Positions 43,078-52,100 of a stretch of DNA of 64,000 nt are shown here, one piece after another. A program made the translations under genes and the position numbers. The DNA is from Harmothoe impar (lineage: Eukaryota; Annelida; Polychaeta; Phyllodocida; Polynoidae), in assembly GCA_947462335.1 (NCBI GenBank), contig OX381708.1, positions 40,489,377 through 40,553,376 on the forward strand, read 5' to 3'. A model generated the notes under the pieces. The model was not told the DNA's origin and did not search any database. It worked only from the letters and a program-made list of their open reading frames with translations. Each line of letters starts with the position of its first letter. The first letter of the stretch is position 1.

Positions 43078-45285
43078 CTCGGCCACCATCGGGAGACTTC
43101 GGGTGAGTCCGCTGAGGTGTGTACAACTGATCTCGTCGTAGACTCGACCAATTATTTAGAAGTTTCTCCAAATTACCCTGTTATTGATGCTCAAATTACG
43201 TCTCGAAACACGTGTTATGATACCGCAGATTTAGAAATTGATTTCTGGAGAAAATTTGATTCGGCAAACCTCGGGCTGTGTTCGGCGGATTCCGTCGGGG
43301 TCACGGGGGGTCAAGGTCACGCTGCCACAAGATGGCGGACTGTGGCTGGAAATGACGCTCGGGAGGCTAAGGATTCTGCACCTATTGGCCCCGTGGTGAC
43401 TCCAGACGCCGAATTCAGCCCTGAAATTGTGGAAACAGTTAGCAACACGTCTGTGCCACTTGATGAGGTTTGTGTGCTAGATGGACTTTCTGTTTCTGAG
43501 TCGTGTATCCGTGGCGAAGACAGTAAATATGAGCATTATAACAGTTCGGTGCGTATCGTGCCGAATCAAAACAATTCAGACCTTGGACTTCGCCAGCATT
43601 TAGTGTGTACCATATTTCTAGATGGTATTGATAATCCTGTGTTAGTATATAGAGATTGTCTACTTGGAATATGTCAGTGTGTTCACTATGTAGGCCCGGT
43701 CCGGTCTCAGCTGCTCCCATGCAGGGTGGCTGGTGAATATTACAAATACCCCCACAGCATGTGTGCCTCAGATGACTTTGTGTTGTTGGGAGTATATTTG
43801 GGGTTCCACATTGTAGATGGTGTGGAGGTTCCCCCATATGACTGTGAAAATTATGACAGCATCCTAAAAGGTGACTTCCATGATGACATGTGTGACACTA
43901 TTCGACAAGAGCTTCTTCATGATAAAGTGACTTTATGTACGGAATCCCCCACATGCATTCACAGTTTAGGGGCCATTCATAAAAAGGATGGGTCCCTAAG
44001 ACCTATAACAGACTGTCGGCGCCCTCTGGGTAGGTCAATAAACAATTTCATGATGGAAACCTGCGAGAGTTTCACCTACAAAGGAATAGATTATGTCACT
44101 TCACTCATGGGTCCTAACTGTTTTATGAGTTCGGTAGATTTGGCACAGGCCTACAGAAGTATAAATATCCATCCTGATGACGCTAAGTTCCAATGCTTTA
44201 GGTGGGACTTGGGCGAGGGGTCTGAGATATACAATGATCGCTGCATGTCGTTTGGCCTCAAGTGTGCCCCATATCTATTTACTCAAGTGGGTGACTTTAT
44301 TGTGAGGTGCATGAATCGTCGGGGGTTCCACAGAGTATCTAATTACGTAGACGACTTCATAGTTATAGGATCTACATATCAAGAATGTTTGGATTCTCAA
44401 CAGCAGTTGATAAGGATCCTACGTCATGTGGGGTTTCACATTAAGTGGCCCAAGGTTACTCCCCCCTCACAGCAGACTGTTTGCTTAGGTTTGCTTTTGT
44501 ATAGTGACGCCATGGAGGTGAGCCTGCCTGATGATAAATTGGGAAGACTACATGTGTTACTCAAAGAGTTTAGTAATAAAACCAAGGCTTCTAAACATGA
44601 ACTTCAACAGTTGGCAGGCATCTTGGCGCACTGTGCCACAGTGGTCAGGGGAGGGAGGACCTTCTCAAGGCGTGTAATAAACCTATGCAATTCTCTGAGG
44701 GAATCTCACCACAAGACTCGACTCAATTCTGAGTTCAGGCAGGACATGTCCTGGTGGTTGGCCTTTGCTTCTGTATTCAATGGCAAGGCCAAGATCCTAG
44801 ACCCCAAGGACCCTGTAAAGACAATTTATACTGATTCTTCTTCACTAGGTTTTGGTGCCTACAGTGAGGGTGACTGGTTATATGGGGTGTGGTCACTCAG
44901 GGACAATGTGAATATACCGTACTATGTGGACCATTACTTCCCCCCACCGGTCCATGACCGACTGTCTTACATTAATCAACAGGAGATGTGGCCTGTGTTA
45001 CTGTCGTTGATCAGGTGGGGGCCAGCGTGTAGGGACAATGTTATACACATAGTGACTGACAATACCCAGGTACTCCAAGCATTACGTACCGGTAGGAGTA
45101 AAAGTGTAGTTACAATGGATTTATTGAGAGAACTGTTCTGGTTGTGTTTCACATCTAATATTCACATTATAGCTTCCTACATCAAATCCAAGAACAATGT
45201 TATGGCGGACTACATTTCTAGAATGGCTTATCCTGGTGTGTCTAATACTGTGCCTCCATTTTTTATGTTTTGTCACAGGCCTTGA
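43078..45285 (+). CDS. Reverse transcriptase-RNase H protein, element 2
   Basis: In frame with gag and open from the codon after its TGA. The first ATG is only at 43759, after a block conserved with element 1 (CLLGICQC, LLPCR), so independent initiation would truncate it. RT has HKKDGSLRPITDC, SVDLAQAYRSI and YVDD (44344-44355, residue 410 counted from 43117). RNase H keeps D573 (YTDSS), E in NQQEMWPV, D648 (VTDNT) and D698 (MADYISR). GTGAGT at 43103-43108 is a possible splice donor in phase 1. No protease, integrase or methyltransferase is present. Confidence 0.9.
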   Translation, partial: LGHHRETSGESAEVCTTDLVVDSTNYLEVSPNYPVIDAQITSRNTCYDTADLEIDFWRKFDSANLGLCSADSVGVTGGQGHAATRWRTVAGNDAREAKDSAPIGPVVTPDAEFSPEIVETVSNTSVPLDEVCVLDGLSVSESCIRGEDSKYEHYNSSVRIVPNQNNSDLGLRQHLVCTIFLDGIDNPVLVYRDCLLGICQCVHYVGPVRSQLLPCRVAGEYYKYPHSMCASDDFVLLGVYLGFHIVDGVEVPPYDCENYDSILKGDFHDDMCDTIRQELLHDKVTLCTESPTCIHSLGAIHKKDGSLRPITDCRRPLGRSINNFMMETCESFTYKGIDYVTSLMGPNCFMSSVDLAQAYRSINIHPDDAKFQCFRWDLGEGSEIYNDRCMSFGLKCAPYLFTQVGDFIVRCMNRRGFHRVSNYVDDFIVIGSTYQECLDSQQQLIRILRHVGFHIKWPKVTPPSQQTVCLGLLLYSDAMEVSLPDDKLGRLHVLLKEFSNKTKASKHELQQLAGILAHCATVVRGGRTFSRRVINLCNSLRESHHKTRLNSEFRQDMSWWLAFASVFNGKAKILDPKDPVKTIYTDSSSLGFGAYSEGDWLYGVWSLRDNVNIPYYVDHYFPPPVHDRLSYINQQEMWPVLLSLIRWGPACRDNVIHIVTDNTQVLQALRTGRSKSVVTMDLLRELFWLCFTSNIHIIASYIKSKNNVMADYISRMAYPGVSNTVPPFFMFCHRP
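45251..45278 (+). promoter_or_regulatory. Candidate 3' splice site for the YR mRNA
   Basis: CCATTTTTTATGTTTTGTCACAG is a strong acceptor. It leaves the YR frame in phase 1, at almost the same protein position as in element 1 (16 against 17 residues before SDAT). Confidence 0.55.
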
Positions 45286-46228
45286 TAAGCTGAGGAGGGA
45301 GTCCCGAGAGCTACAGGATCAGGCGTTGTCGGATGCTACTATGACTACACGCAGGTCACAATGGAAGCACTATTTTGAGTTCTGCATGGCGCATGATGTT
45401 CCGCCTCTACCGTGCACTGAGGACATTGCTTGCTGGTATGTGGCCTTCATGACGAGGAGGTTCAAGTATGGCAGCATCACTAACTACATGTCTGCACTTG
45501 TGTATCTACAGAAGTTACACGGGGCTGACCCAGTCATATCTTCAAGCAACTTCATGGTGCATAGGACAATGATGGGAGCAAAGCGCAAGTTAGGCCACTG
45601 CCCAGTTCAGGCGGTGCCTCTCAGGCCTTGTGATTTACTTAAAATGTACTCCATGCTGGATCTCAATAGGTCATACGATTTGTGCTGGTGGACTTGTATC
45701 CTGTTTGCCTTCAGAGGACTTCTGCGTAAAGCTCACGTCACCAACTCATCCCAGAGCATAGCTGTATCAGATGTCAGTTTGCATGACTGGGGATTACTTC
45801 TGACTTTGTCTAAAACTAAGACCATCCAATATGGTGAAAGGAAGTTGGATATACCGTACACTTCTATGCCAGGATCTGTGTTTTGTGTTGTGTTTTTTGT
45901 TAAAACACTGATCCGCCGCACCCGTGTGAAGGGTTCTGATATGTTGTTCCAGTACAGAAGACATGGCACCTCAGTGCCCATGTCGTATGACAAGTTCTCT
46001 GCCACCCTGAAGTTACTTTCTACTCGTGCTGGGCTAGTCGGGAAAGTGTCTAGCCACAGCCTGCGTAGGGGTGGTGCGTCATACCTGTATAGTATAGGCC
46101 TAAGTTTGGTAGATATTAAGGCCAGGGGCGACTGGAAGAGTCTGGCGGTCCTACTGTACCTCCAGGACTCACTTGTGCAAAAGGTGGCCAAGGACAAAGT
46201 GGCGGCCACCTTTCTACGTTTCGTCTGA
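45279..46228 (+). CDS. Tyrosine recombinase, element 2
   Basis: The catalytic set is complete. Numbered from the ATG at 45197 it is R173 (FRGLLRK), H287-x-x-R290 (HSLRRG), W313 (GDWKS) and Y321 (LLYL). That ATG is 82 bp inside RT/RH and would add a Leu/Cys-rich leader unlike anything in element 1. I think the leader is untranslated and the coding part starts at the acceptor TTTTGTCACAG/GC (45278/45279). An internal ATG at 45341 falls within the conserved SDATMTTRRSQW segment. It would integrate the circular DNA form. Confidence 0.85.
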
Positions 46229-46263
46229 TTACCTTAAGCACTAGACAATCAGCTTGGCAGTTT

Positions 46264-46352
46264 GGGTGTTAACGCGCCAGATTGTGGACAAACTAATTAA
46301 TTGTTGCCTTGTTCTTCATTCATCAGCAGTTGGTTAAAGGGAACAATGTTAT
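46264..46352 (+). repeat. Split direct repeat B1 of element 2
   Basis: GGGTGTTAACGCGCCAG to AATGTTAT, starting 35 bp after the YR stop. Identical to B2. Confidence 0.9.
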
Positions 46353-46613
46353 GGGCGGTATAAAGCCCCCCCGGGTTTATACCGGTATAAATGTGAGTCT
46401 TATAAACTGGACTGAAATAGTTCCACCCTGGGGCACCAGATGCCAGCCCTGTGGTGTGTTACCTCATATACTCACAAGTGGACAGCACCAGGTGTTATTG
46501 ACTTTGGCCACCAGGGTCTCTCCTCCCACCGGGGAGCTCGCCTGGATCACGGTGTCCAGCCCTATTCCTGCTCAACCACCGTGGTGGCAACACCTGTACT
46601 ACCACCACACGTC
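46353..46613 (+). repeat. Split direct repeat A2 of element 2
   Basis: Copy of A1 joined directly to B1. Open frames here duplicate those in the leader and are not genes. Confidence 0.9.
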
Positions 46614-46632
46614 AATTTTTTTCTTTTTGTTG

Positions 46633-46638
46633 AATAAA
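46633..46638 (+). terminator. Polyadenylation signal AATAAA, element 2
   Basis: Located between A2 and B2, as in element 1. Confidence 0.5.
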
Positions 46639-46644
46639 ATTAAG

Positions 46645-46733
46645 GGGTGTTAACGCGCCAGATTGTGGACAAACTAATTAATTGTTGCCTTGTTCTTCAT
46701 TCATCAGCAGTTGGTTAAAGGGAACAATGTTAT
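46645..46733 (+). repeat. Split direct repeat B2 of element 2
   Basis: Terminal copy of B1, ending GTTAT before a TA-rich microsatellite. Confidence 0.9.
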
Positions 46734-47119
46734 ATGTATATACATTGTGTATGTGTATATATATATATGTAATATATTATATGGAACATTGATCAGACAG
46801 GTTCTCCAAGTACCCCCAAAGACTGGTTGGGTTCTGGAACATGTGAGTGTGCCAACAATGATCATAACTCCCTGGAGGGCAATCTTGTGGGTTTGTATGC
46901 TATAAGACAAATCTCACCACCAATGAATATCCACACAGGGAAGAGAATATGAAAGAACTTGTGGAATGGTGCGATACATATAAATACAGTCATCTCTCTC
47001 TTTACGACCAACCCTCTTTATTTTGATGTTGAAAGATCTCTCTAATGTGACCACCCCACCCTTCGACCACTGAAATTCAAGATTCAAAGTGTTTTTCTCC
47101 CTCTAATGCAACCACTGAC
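46734..47119. other. TA microsatellite and pogo-like remnant
   Basis: (TA)n at 46734-46785. TACAGTCATCTCTCTCTTTACG at 46986-47007 with TCTCTAATGTGACCACC later resembles the MITE at 41502-41681. Confidence 0.4.
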
Positions 47120-47680
47120 CATGTTAAAACATAAATAAATCTTACCAAGGTGTACATATGATGTGTGTCTTGACATGTAATATGTTAGTAATGTGTACAT
47201 GTGACTATTAAGACAATTTTACATGACATTACAATACCGATTATGTACGTCATGTGACGTACATGATCGGTGACGTACATGATCGGTGATTTATTGACTG
47301 CCTTACCCATTCTGACCATGATAAAACTTGCATAAATCTTACCAAGGTGTACATATGATGTGTGTCTTGACATGTACGATTTAAGACATGTGTAGATGCG
47401 ACTATTAAAGAGAATTTTACATGACATTTCAATACTGATCATGTACGTCATGTGACGTACATGATCGGCCATTATCTATTGACTGCTTTAATGACACTTT
47501 CTGACCATATTTAAAACATAAATCAATCATAGCAAGGTGTACATATGATGTAAGTCTTAACAGGTATTATCAGAGGCATGTGCAGCAGTGGGTAACAAGA
47601 ACATTTTACATGACATTCCAAGCTGGTCATGTACGTCATGTGACGTACATGATCGGCTGTACATAAAGGCACTCCCCTGA
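47120..47680. repeat. Three-unit ~190-bp repeat with TGACG palindromes
   Basis: Each unit has AAGGTGTACATATGATGT and TTTTACATGACATT and ends in a palindrome of the type GATCATGTACGTCA-TG-TGACGTACATGATC (near 47241, 47437 and 47626). The motif returns as CGATCATGTACGGCC three times at 47812-47860. Confidence 0.85.
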
Positions 47681-48039
47681 GGCCCCTATAAATATTTTGG
47701 GGGTGTTCTTTTCCTAATTAACTCCCCAAACATACATTACACCCAGTAGGTATAGTTAGAAGAGTTAAATAGTGGAGTGCATGGGGTAAAGGGTTGATTT
47801 TATAGTTTTCCGATCATGTACGGCCGCCGATCATGTACGGCCACCGATCATGTACGGCCAAATAATAGTTGCATCGATCTGGTGAGAGTGAGCCATATAT
47901 CATATTTAAACTAAATTTTCAATTATTTTTATTTCTACTACTTTATCCTGGATTCATACCAAAAATCTAAACCTTTTTTGGATTGGTGGCCAGTATAGCC
48001 CCACTAGGCCAATATAGCCCCCTTTTACTATGTGTCTAC
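47681..48039. other. No gene recognised
   Basis: Contains the three CGATCATGTACGGCC units; otherwise unassigned. Confidence 0.4.
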
Positions 48040-48810
48040 GTGTGCCACGGAGGGAGTAGTGTGCTCAGAGTACCTCTAGGTGTATAGCTTCTGTAGGCCT
48101 ATGTGATAGAATAGTCTCAGAGTACCATGGAAGGAGTAGTATGCTCAGAGTACCTCTAGGCCTATAGTCTATAGCATATGTGGTAGAGTAGTCTCAGAGC
48201 ACCATGGAGTATAGAGCACCTCTAGGCATATAGCTGCTGTACACCTATGTGGTTGAGTAGTCTCAGAGTACCATGGAGGGAGTAGTATCAGAAAGCCAGG
48301 ACCGGGTTGACCCTAACCGGAGCCGTCTTGTCTTTCTGGTAGTATGCTGAGAGTACCTCTAGGCCCATAGTCTATAGGCCTATGTGTTTTAGTAGTCTCA
48401 GAGTACCATGAAGGGGATAGTGTGTTTAAAGTACCTCTAGGCCTATAGTCTATAGACTATGTGTTGAAGTAGTCTCAGAGTACCATGGAGGGAGTAGTAT
48501 GCTCAGAGTACATCTAGGCCCATAGTGTATAGTCTATGTGGTGGAGTAGTCGCAGAGTACCATGGAGGGAGTAGTATGCTCACAGTACCTCTAGGCCTAT
48601 AGTCTCTGTAGGCCTATGTGGTAGAGTAGTCAAAGTGTGCCATGGAGGGAGTAGTGTGCTCAGAGTACCTCTAGGCCTAAAGCATATGTAGGCCTATGTG
48701 GTAGAGTAGTATAAGTGTGCCATAGAGGGAGTAGCATCGAACATCTCTAGGCATATTGCCTCTGTAGGCCTATGTGCTTGAGTAGTCTTCGAGTGCTATA
48801 GAGGGGGCCG
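48040..48810. repeat. 81-90-bp satellite, block 2 (about nine units)
   Basis: The same family as 24650-26482, same orientation, more diverged. A 50-bp insertion lies at 48289-48338. Confidence 0.9.
48289..48338. mobile_element. 50-bp micro-insertion with inverted ends and 7-bp duplication
   Basis: Starts CAGAAAG and ends CTTTCTG (inverted), flanked by GTAGTAT at 48282-48288 and 48339-48345. It interrupts a satellite unit whose normal sequence is seen many times. A minimal MITE fits best. Confidence 0.6.
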
Positions 48811-49039
48811 AAATGTGACATGGCCCCTAGGGATAAGCGACGTGGGACATAGTGACAGGGGACATGGAAATAAAATCTTAAAATTGACATGGAACACGAA
48901 CATTATTAAGCGACATAAGAATGTGACATGGTCATTTCTTAAAATCGACATGCAGCATGGGGACCACCCTCATCTATACCGGTATATACCCCCATTGTAT
49001 TACGCATATACACATGTAGTGTGAGGCATTGATATGTCA

Positions 49040-49120
49040 GCCTTCCCCTGCGGCTACATAGGTAGAGCAGTGGCATTGTAACTAAATGCTTTATTCCTGC
49101 CTGGGTTCGAGTCCATATAT
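49040..49120 (+). mobile_element. tRNA-like SINE head at the edge of the satellite
   Basis: A box TAGGTAGAGCAGTGG (49059-49073) and B box GGTTCGAGTCC (49104-49114) have tRNA-like spacing. The acceptor stem is not paired, so it is not a functional tRNA gene. The sequence runs directly into the first satellite monomer. Confidence 0.65.
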
Positions 49121-52100
49121 GTGTCGTACCACTGTCAGTGTAGACTTTCTATAGGAATACTCGGGCACAGCATCCAAACTTTAGATTCTATGAGCATTTT
49201 CTATAGCAATGATTCCTTTTTTAAGGTGTCTGGCATTAGACTGCAGAGAGTTTGCTTGACAATGGCAATTAAAATAGTCCATATGGCTTGTACTTCATTT
49301 GGCATGGGATTAACATAAGATAGCTGGGACTAAGTGTCTAGATTCTAATTCATATCTCAATATAACAATTTGATATCCATTGTTCAATAAGGTACTTTGA
49401 GGTGCCTGGCATTGGAAAAACATATTCAGACAGAGTTGCCTTGACTCTGGCAATTGGGAGAGTCCACACAACTTTTGCTACAGTCAGTATAGGATTAGCA
49501 TAGGATAGATGGGACTAAGTATCTAGATTCTAATTCATACCAACGATATCAATTGTTCAATAATGTACTTTGAGGTGCCTGGCATTAGATAAAAGTGATT
49601 GGAGAGAGTTACCTTGACTCTGGCAATTGGGAGAGTCCAAACATTGTGTACTAGAGTCGGTATAGGATTAGCATAGGATAGCTGGGACTAAGCGTCTAGA
49701 TTCTAATCTATATCTACAAATTTCTATATCCATTGTTCAATGAGGTACTTTGAGGTGCCTGGCATTAGAAAAAAAGTATTTGGAGAAAGTTACCTTGACT
49801 CTGGCAATTTGGAGAGTCCACATGGCTTGTACTACGGCCGACATGGCATTTACATAGGAACACTTGGGCACAGTGTCTAAACTCTAGATTCCATCAACAT
49901 TTTCTATGGCAATCATTCTATTCGCTACTTTATGGTGCTAGGCATTAGATAAAAGTGATTGGAGAGAGGTAGCTTGACTCTGGCAGTTAGAAGAGTCCAT
50001 ATGGGTCGTACTAAGCCCGACATGGCATTAACATAGGAATGCTTGGGCACAGTATTCAAACTCTAGATTCTATCAACATTTTCTATGGCAATGATTCTAT
50101 TAGCTACTTTATGGTGCCTAGCATTAGATAAAAGTGATTGGAGAGAGTTAGCTTGACTCTGGCAGTTGGGAGAGTCCATATGTGGTTCTTACCAGTGTCA
50201 GCGTAGACTTTCTATAAGAACACTCAGGCACAGTGTCCAAACTCTAGATTCTTTTCCATGACACTGATTATATCAGCTTATTTCAGGTGCCTGGCATTAG
50301 ATGAAAGTGATTGGAAAAAGTTAGCTTGACTCTGGCAATTGGGAGAGTCCACACATTGTGTACTACAGTCGGCATGGGATTAGCATAGGATAGCTTGGAC
50401 TAAGTGTCTAGATTCTAATTTATATCGACAATTTTTATGTCCATTGTTCAATAAGGTACTTTGAGGTGCCTGGCATTAGATGAAAGTGATTGGAGAGAGT
50501 TACCTTGAATCTGGCAATTGGGAGAGTCCACACATTGTGTACTACAGTCGATATAGGATTAGCATAGGATAGCTTGGACTAAGCGTCTAGATTCTAATCG
50601 ATATCAACAATTTTTATACCCATTGTTCAATAAGGTACTTTGAGGTGCCTGGCATTAGATAAAAGTATTTGGAGAGAGTTCCCTTGACTCTGGCATTTGG
50701 GAGAGTCCACACATTGTGTACTACAGTCGATATAGGATTAGCATAGGATAGCTGGGACTAAGCGTCTAGATTCTAATTCATACCAACAATTTTGATATCA
50801 ATTGTTCAATAATGTACTTTGAGGTGCCTGGCATTAGTTAAAAGTATTTGGAGAGAGTTACCTTGACTCTGGCAATTGGGAGAGTCCACACATCTTGTAC
50901 TCCAGTCGGTATAGGATTAGCATAGGATAGCTGGGACTAAGTGTCTAGATTCTAATCTATATCTCAATATAACAATTTTGATATCCATTGTTCAATAAGG
51001 TACTTTGAGGTGCCTGGCATTGGAAAAACGTATTCAGACAGAGTTGCCTTGACTCTGGCAATTGGGAGAGTCCACACAACTTGTGCTACAGTCAGTATAG
51101 GATTAGCATAGGACAGATGGGACTAAGTATCTAGATTCTAATTCATACCAACAATTTTGATATCCATTGTCCAATAAGGTACTTTGAGGTGCCTGGCATT
51201 AGATAGAAGTATTTGGAGAGAGTTGCCTTGACTCTGGCAATTGGGAGAGTCCACACATCTTGTACTCCAGTCGGTATAGGATTAGCATAGGATAGATGGG
51301 ACTAAGTGTCTAGATTCTAATCTATATCAACAATTTTTATATCCATTGTTCAATAAGGTACTTTGAGGTGCCTGGCATAAGATAAAAGTATTTGGAGAGA
51401 GTTCCCTTGACTCTGGCAGTTGGGAGAATCCGCACATCCCGTGCTACAGTCAGTATAGGATTAGCATAGGATAGCTGGGACTAAGTGTCTAGATTCTAAT
51501 CTTTATCTACAATTTTTATATCCATTGTTCAATGAGGTACTTTAAGGTGCCTGGCATTGGAAAAACGTATTCAGACAGAGTTGCCTTGACTCTGGCAATT
51601 GGGAGAGTCCACACAACTTGTGCTACAGTCAGTATAGGATTAGCATAGGACAGATGGGACTAAGTATCTAGATTCTAATTCATACCAACAATTTTGATAT
51701 CCATTGTCCAATAAGGTACTTTGAGGTGCCTGGCATTAGATAGAAGTATTTGGAGAGAGTTGCCTTGACTCTGGCAATTGGGAGAGTCCACACATCTTGT
51801 ACTCCAGTCGGTATAGCATTAGCATAGGATAGATGGGACTAAGTGTCTAGATTCTAATCTATATCTCAATATAACAATTTTGATATCCATTGTTCAATAA
51901 GGTACTTTGAGGTGCCTGGCATTGGAAAAACGTATTCAGACAGAGTTGCCTTGACTCTGGCAATTGGGAGAGTCCACACAACTTGTGCTACAGTCAGTAT
52001 AGGATTAGCATAGGATAGATGGGACTAAGTATCTAGATTCTAATTCATACCAACAATTTTGATATCCATTTTCCAATAAGGTACTTTGAGGTGCCTGGCA

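Larger units (their letters stand above)
41707..46733 (+). mobile_element. Ngaro-like tyrosine-recombinase retrotransposon 2 (complete)
   Basis: A 5,027-bp element with A1 (41707-41967), gag, RT/RNase H, YR, B1 (46264-46352), A2 (46353-46613), B2 (46645-46733). B1 abuts A2 exactly. No difference is seen between A1 and A2 (261 bp) or B1 and B2 (89 bp), so insertion was recent. Organisation equals element 1, but the proteins are only moderately similar, so these are two families and not a duplication. It lies 1.8 kb downstream in the same orientation. Confidence 0.9.

Noticed and set aside
43439..43837. 132-codon minus-strand frame
   Set aside because: Shadow of the RT/RH coding sequence of element 2.
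34427..46733. DIRS1- or PAT-type element, or an LTR retrotransposon
   Set aside because: No methyltransferase domain, no inverted terminal repeats and no internal complementary region (DIRS1); gene order differs from PAT; no integrase or protease and no simple LTRs. Split direct repeats with terminal YR fit Ngaro.
49040..49120. Functional tRNA gene
   Set aside because: A and B boxes are good, but the acceptor stem does not pair and the sequence continues into satellite; a SINE head is more likely. The same holds for 2234-2447 and 19885-20100.
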